From positions 1 to 45,145 of the forward strand of contig PDPC01000042.1 in NCBI GenBank assembly GCA_002747355.1: a DNA stretch of 45,145 nucleotides, read 5' to 3'. The position numbers and the translations under genes are program-made. Below the pieces are notes generated by a model. The model saw only the letters and a list, made by a program, of their open reading frames with translations. It made no database searches and was not told the DNA's origin. Shown one piece after another: positions 41,011 through 45,145 of the stretch. The DNA is from Pseudomonadota bacterium. GTDB lineage: Bacteria; Myxococcota_A; Polyangia; GCA-2747355. The first letter of the stretch is position 1. Each line of letters opens with the position of its first letter.

Positions 41011-42857
41011 TTGGGATCCCCGTCGATATGCTGCTGTCGCGACTGGGGACGACCCTCGGTCGCGACGATCTGGTCGAGCACCTCCAGCACCTCGGCTGCG
41101 ACGTCGAGGGCTACGCGACGCTGCGGCGCTACCGCTGCGATCGCTGCGACAACATCCTCGAGATCACCGCCAGGGAGAACCCGCCGGTGCTCTGTGATCG
41201 CTGCGGCGCCGACTACCGCGAGGAGCCGTCGCTGCGGGTAGAGCTCGGCGAGAGCGACGTGATTCGAATGGAGCTGCTCGCCGTACGGCCGGATATGTTT
41301 GATCCGGGCGGCCTGGCGCGGGTGTTGCGGACCTACCTCGGTGAGGTGACGCAGCCAGCCTATGATCTTCAGCCGCCGACCTGCCACGTCGAGGTCGAGC
41401 AGGCGCTGGCCGACGAGCGCTCCTATCGCCCGGCCATCGCCTGCGCGATCGTCCGCGGGATCAGCCTCGACGACGACAAGATCAAGGTGATCATGAAGCT
41501 GCAGGAGAACCTGCACTGGGCGCTGGGCCGCGATCGCAAGCACGCCTCGATCGGTGTCTATGATCTCTCGACGGTGAAGGGGCCAGCCTACCAGTACCGC
41601 ACCGTGGGCAAGGACGAGCTGACCTTCACGCCGCTGGGCTACGATCCCGCTGATCCTGCCGAGGCCGTTACCCCGCAGGCGATCCTCGAGGAGCACCCGA
41701 AGGGCAAGGCCTACGCGCGGCTCTTGTCTGACTTCGAGCGCTACCCGCTGCTCTGTGACGCCGAGGGACAGGTGCTCTCGATGCCGCCGATCATCAACAG
41801 CGAGCAGACGCGGGTGCGTCAGAGCACGCGCGACTTCTTCATCGACGTCACCGGCAGCGAGGAGCGGATCGTCAACAAGGCGCTGAACATCCTCGTCACC
41901 AGCCTGGCCGAGCTCGACAGCGAGGTCACGCTGGAGCAGGTCACGATCCGCTACGCCGACCGCGAGGTCGTCACGCCGAACCTCGATCCGCAGCTCATGC
42001 ACCTCGATCCGGCGATGCCGCCGCGGATCATGGGTGTGCCTCTCGCCGAAGAGGACGTCGTGCGGCACCTCGTGCAGATGGGTCATGGCGTCGAGGCCGG
42101 CGTCGCGATCGGCGAAGGGGAGGGCGACAGCGGGCTCTTGGCCGTGGCCGTTCCCGCCTACCGGAACGACATCATGCACCCGATCGACCTCGTCGAGGAC
42201 GTGACGATCGCCTACGGCTACCACAACATCGACCCGCGGCTCGTGCCGACGATGACCGTCGGCAAGGAGCAGCCCATCGAGGTGCAAGCCAACACGATCC
42301 GGCGCGCGATGACCGGCCTGGGCTACTTCGAGGTGCTGACCCTGCTGCTCTCTTCAGAGGAGCAGCAGTTCGACGCCCTGCGGCTGCCGCGCCCCGACGA
42401 CAACGTGCGTATCGACAACCCGATCAGCGTCGAGCAGACGATGATCCGGATGTCGCTGATGCCCGGGCTGCTCGACACCCTCGCGGTCAACACCGACCAT
42501 GAGATGCCGCAGCGGATCTTCGAGGTCGGCCAGATCTCGCGCTTCGATCCCGCCGTGGAGACCGGCGCCAAGGAGCTGCCGAGGGTCGCTGGCGCGGCGA
42601 TCGGGCCGAAGGTCGACTACTCCGAGATCCGCACCGCCGTCAGCGCCCTCTTGCGCGAGCTCGGCTGGACCCTCGACGCTCAGCCCTCGGAGCACCCGAC
42701 CTACATCCCCGGCCGCGGCGCCGAGATCATCGCCATCCAAGGCGACGACCGCCGCGTCGTCGGCACCATGGGCGAGCTCCACCCCGAAGTCCTCGAACGC
42801 TTCAAGCTCGTCCAGCCTGCCTCCGTCTTCGAGGTCGACCTCTCCAAGCTCGCCTGA
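41001..42857 (+). CDS. pheT: Phenylalanyl-tRNA synthetase beta subunit, archaeal type with inserted zinc ribbon
   Basis: This is a 618-residue beta subunit of the (alpha-beta)2 enzyme. It follows the compact archaeal/eukaryotic plan and has no EMAP-like N-terminal or ferredoxin-fold C-terminal anticodon domain. The B3/4 editing region and the B5 domain (GVPLAEEDVVRHLVQMGHGV) are recognisable, as are the catalytic-like core and VAGAAIGPKVDYSE. Near the N-terminus, between GCDVEGY and RMELLAVRPDMFDPGGLARVLR, an insert carries two CxxC pairs (Cys46, Cys49, Cys65, Cys68), a typical zinc ribbon that I do not know from the standard subunit. It overlaps pheS by 10 nt. Confidence 0.9.
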   Translation: MPVIGIPVDMLLSRLGTTLGRDDLVEHLQHLGCDVEGYATLRRYRCDRCDNILEITARENPPVLCDRCGADYREEPSLRVELGESDVIRMELLAVRPDMFDPGGLARVLRTYLGEVTQPAYDLQPPTCHVEVEQALADERSYRPAIACAIVRGISLDDDKIKVIMKLQENLHWALGRDRKHASIGVYDLSTVKGPAYQYRTVGKDELTFTPLGYDPADPAEAVTPQAILEEHPKGKAYARLLSDFERYPLLCDAEGQVLSMPPIINSEQTRVRQSTRDFFIDVTGSEERIVNKALNILVTSLAELDSEVTLEQVTIRYADREVVTPNLDPQLMHLDPAMPPRIMGVPLAEEDVVRHLVQMGHGVEAGVAIGEGEGDSGLLAVAVPAYRNDIMHPIDLVEDVTIAYGYHNIDPRLVPTMTVGKEQPIEVQANTIRRAMTGLGYFEVLTLLLSSEEQQFDALRLPRPDDNVRIDNPISVEQTMIRMSLMPGLLDTLAVNTDHEMPQRIFEVGQISRFDPAVETGAKELPRVAGAAIGPKVDYSEIRTAVSALLRELGWTLDAQPSEHPTYIPGRGAEIIAIQGDDRRVVGTMGELHPEVLERFKLVQPASVFEVDLSKLA

Positions 42858-42963
42858 TGGTTTCCCGACCGTCTGGCGCCGATGACTCGTCGCGGCGCAG
42901 GGCTGCTTCCCAACACCCAGCAAAGCTGTGATAATGCCACGCGAAATCTCCTCCGGTTAGGTG

Positions 42964-44994
42964 ATGGCGAACGCTCCAAAGCCCAGCATGCCTCCCGGCA
43001 GCCAGTTCGGCGCGTATACCCTGGTGAAGCTGATCGCCGTCGGGGGGATGGCAGAGATCTATCTCGCCACCCACAAGGGCGTCGGCGGCTTTGAGAAACA
43101 GCTCGCGCTGAAGGTGATCCACCCCGAGTACGCCGACGACAAGAGCTTCGTGCAGATGCTCGTCGACGAGGCGAAGCTCTCGGTGACGCTGAACCACCCA
43201 AACATCGTCCAGACCTTCGATCTCGGCCAGCTAGGTAGGATCTATTACATCTCGATGGAGTTCGTCGACGGCTGCGACTACTTCCAGCTGCTGCGGAAGA
43301 TCACCGAGCACCAAGAGGTGCCGGTGCCGGCGGCGCTCTTCGTGGCGCGGGGCGCGCTCGAAGGGCTCGACTACGCGCACAACAAGGTCGACGAGGCCAC
43401 CGGGCAGCCGCTGAAGATTATCCATCGCGACATCAGCCCGCAGAACATCCTGGTCTCCCGCCGCGGTGACGTGAAGCTGGTCGACTTCGGCATCGCCAAG
43501 GCGGCCAACCTCTCGACCAAGACCCGCGCCGGCGTGATCAAGGGCAAGCTCGTCTACATGTCGCCGGAGCAGAGCTGGGGCGATCCGGTTGACCAGCGCA
43601 CCGACATCTTTAGCGCTGGGGTCGTGCTATACGAGGCGCTGACCGGGGGCTCGCTCTATCTCGAGACCAACCCGGTGAAGCTGCTGCAGCAGGTCCGTAA
43701 GGCAGAGATCCCCCCGCCTTCGTCGATCCGGCCGGAGCTCGACGCGGAGCTCGACGCGGTGGTGATGCGGGCGCTCGCGCCACGACCAGCCGATCGATAC
43801 CAGAGGGCTAGTGAGTTCGCCGAGGCGGTGGGTAGCTATCTCCAGCGACATCGTCCGCAGTACGACGCGATCGCGCTCGGGGAGTTGGTGGAGCGCGTGC
43901 TCAACCGTGAAGCGCCACCAGCCCAGAGGCAGGTAGCGGGGATGGAGCGCGATGATTTCGCTGCGGAGCAGCACTCGCTGATCTTCTCGGCCGAAGAGAT
44001 GATGGAGGGCGCCGATGGGCAAGACCTCTCGGCGCCACAGAGCGGCGGAAGCCCGGGGTTTTCCCAGCGAGAGGGGCCCGATGTGGAGTTCAATGTGCCT
44101 GTTGGACAGCAAGACCTAGGCAAGGGCGCCTCGGCGAAGCTGATGCTTCTCGAAGAGGACGGCACCAAGAGCTTCGATATCGAGGAGCAGTTCATCATCG
44201 GCCGAGGTGGCGATCTGCGCCTCTCGGATGGCCGCGTGTCGCGCCGCCACGCGCGGATCGTGGCGCATGAGGGCGGATACCTGCTCGAGGATCTAAAGAG
44301 CTCCAATGGTACCTACCTCAACGACGAGAAGGTTAGAGAGCTCAAGCGCCTCAAGCACGGCGATCGGATCCGTATCGGGCCGTTCAAGATGCAGTTCGTG
44401 CTCGAGAGCGCGCGGGCGCCTGCGCCTCCGCCGCGGTCAACCCCACCGCCGCCCCCCCATAAGCCGCCGCTGCCGGCGACCGGTGCCCAGCCGCGTCCCG
44501 GGCCGCCGCCCCCCCCGCCGCGGCCGTCGTCGCCGCCTCCGCCGCGACTGTCGTCGCCGCCTCCGCCGCGCCCGTCGTCGCCACCTCCGCCGCGCCCGCC
44601 GCGCCCGTCGTCGTCGCCACCCACCCCTGCGGTAGCTCGTGGGTCTGCCGGACCCACCTCGCCCGCGCCGACCTTCGCTCCTGAGGGCGCCGCGGATATG
44701 ACCGCCAAGCCCCGACGCTTGGCCTGTATGCGGGTCAAGATGGACGATGAGACCCTCTCGCTGCCGATCGACGGGCGCCTGGTGCTAGGGCAGCGCGTCA
44801 GCGTCGGCGACATGCCCATCGACGGCCCCTCCGGCGTCGTCTCTCGCCGCGGCGAGGCCTACTGGATCGAGCCTGTCCCCCATCGCCACCCCATCGCGCT
44901 CAACGGCCACCCCCTCGAGCGCCCGACCCAGCTCAGCAGAGGCGACAACGTCGTCGTCGGCACCCTCGAGCTCCAGTTCGCTCTTGGCGATTAG
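42964..44994 (+). CDS. Ser/Thr protein kinase with FHA domains
   Basis: This is a 676-residue cytoplasmic kinase. The ATG at 42964 follows an in-frame GTG (42961); neither has a strong ribosome site. The kinase domain (about residues 17-292) is complete: Gly loop IAVGGMAEIYLA, lysine in ALKVIH, catalytic IHRDISPQNIL, DFGIAKA and YMSPEQ. A classical FHA domain follows (about 407-478, GRGGDLRLSDGRVSRRHARI ... SSNGTYLND), which reads phosphothreonine. A Pro/Ser-rich linker with SSPPPPRP repeats (about 482-557) precedes a second, degenerate FHA-like domain (about 584-676, RLVLGQR ... GVVSRRGEAYWIE). No transmembrane helix is seen. The stop TAG is followed directly by a type B repeat end. Confidence 0.92.
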   Translation: MANAPKPSMPPGSQFGAYTLVKLIAVGGMAEIYLATHKGVGGFEKQLALKVIHPEYADDKSFVQMLVDEAKLSVTLNHPNIVQTFDLGQLGRIYYISMEFVDGCDYFQLLRKITEHQEVPVPAALFVARGALEGLDYAHNKVDEATGQPLKIIHRDISPQNILVSRRGDVKLVDFGIAKAANLSTKTRAGVIKGKLVYMSPEQSWGDPVDQRTDIFSAGVVLYEALTGGSLYLETNPVKLLQQVRKAEIPPPSSIRPELDAELDAVVMRALAPRPADRYQRASEFAEAVGSYLQRHRPQYDAIALGELVERVLNREAPPAQRQVAGMERDDFAAEQHSLIFSAEEMMEGADGQDLSAPQSGGSPGFSQREGPDVEFNVPVGQQDLGKGASAKLMLLEEDGTKSFDIEEQFIIGRGGDLRLSDGRVSRRHARIVAHEGGYLLEDLKSSNGTYLNDEKVRELKRLKHGDRIRIGPFKMQFVLESARAPAPPPRSTPPPPPHKPPLPATGAQPRPGPPPPPPRPSSPPPPRLSSPPPPRPSSPPPPRPPRPSSSPPTPAVARGSAGPTSPAPTFAPEGAADMTAKPRRLACMRVKMDDETLSLPIDGRLVLGQRVSVGDMPIDGPSGVVSRRGEAYWIEPVPHRHPIALNGHPLERPTQLSRGDNVVVGTLELQFALGD

Positions 44995-45047
44995 GAGCAC
45001 CCCCACCCATTCCTCCCGTCGCCGGGTACAGCACTGCCGGCCGCTTT
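44992..45047 (-). repeat. Type B repeat, partial copy fused to a type A copy
   Basis: Reading rightwards, the kinase stop TAG is followed by GAGCACCCCC, then CCTCCCGTCGCCGGGTACAGC and GCCGGCCGCTTT. This is the right third of type B in reverse orientation. It then switches to a type A copy at the CTAG at 45048. Confidence 0.85.
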
Positions 45048-45145
45048 CTAGAGCGCTGATCAGCTTACCGGACCGAGCTGCGCGAAGGATGCGGAATCAC
45101 AGCGTAGGAGCGAGAAGGGCGCCTGCTTTTAGCAAGCAACCGACG
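45048..45145 (+). repeat. Type A intergenic repeat, partial copy at window edge
   Basis: It starts CTAGAGCGCTGATCAGC with the GGACCGAG box, and matches 7200-7298 closely. It runs out of the window. It is inverted relative to the copy at 1-94. Confidence 0.9.

Overview
The window is about 45 kb of GC-rich bacterial DNA carrying roughly 30 recognisable genes. The gene content suggests a myxobacterium or close relative (Myxococcota-like). The signs are a secreted protein with a MYXO-CTERM-like C-terminal sorting signal, an AgmX/GltJ-like zinc-ribbon/GYF/TonB-like protein, a Ser/Thr kinase with FHA domains, a SpoIVB(S55)-like secreted protein, an IgGFc-binding-like lipoprotein and many lipoproteins of unknown role. 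The assignment rests on family content only; there is no rRNA, and I saw no tRNA gene or CRISPR array.

Layout. 1-990 (minus): a small SEC-C membrane protein, a gene fragment and a 113-aa protein made of two internal repeats. 1412-4609 (minus) and 4785-7042 (plus): an envelope-sugar cassette of NodB-type deacetylase, GT2 glycosyltransferase, UDP-galactopyranose-mutase/amine-oxidase-like flavoprotein and a frameshifted ArnT/PMT-like glycosyltransferase, resembling the ArnC/ArnD/ArnT logic. 7365-10508: a beta-barrel-like exported protein, then two truncated genes joined head to head (C-terminal domain of a multihaem-cytochrome-type protein and a PQQ sugar dehydrogenase without its N-terminus). 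10577-11666 (minus): coaD and rsmD. 11857-14439 (plus): a tightly overlapping trio of a FliG-like fragment protein, a FliH/SctL stator and a FliI/SctN ATPase with no other flagellar or type III secretion genes. 14464-18347 (minus): beta-propeller protein and S55-like protein. 18595-21288 (minus): lipoprotein, MYXO-CTERM-like protein and a receiver-GGDEF protein that has lost its key residues. 21578-24386 (minus): PNP, cytidine deaminase and a catalytically dead-looking aldehyde dehydrogenase in one overlapping operon. 24479-26188 (minus): AgmX/GltJ-like protein. 26340-35888 (plus): a propeller gene fragment, a TULIP-like lipoprotein, an S9 peptidase, an archaeal-type prolyl-tRNA synthetase and two lipoproteins. 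35881-37191 (minus): a ketosynthase. 37613-44994 (plus): argS, archaeal-type pheS and pheT (with an inserted zinc ribbon), and a kinase-FHA protein.

The most unusual feature is a family of intergenic repeats (two related types, here called A and B, roughly 50-170 bp). Their ends are fused to stop codons of neighbouring genes: the TAG of a conserved CTAG end in type A, and TGA/TAG followed by GAGCACC in type B. Both types carry a GGACCGAG box at one end and a CCTCCCGTCGC box, read inward from the other end, about 15-25 nt downstream of a stop codon. They lie beside several gene fragments, both window edges lie in inverted type A copies, and one copy has collapsed to a 51-bp near-perfect hairpin between convergent genes. 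In addition, several unrelated short tandem repeats (15, 20-21 bp) lie inside coding tails or leaders.
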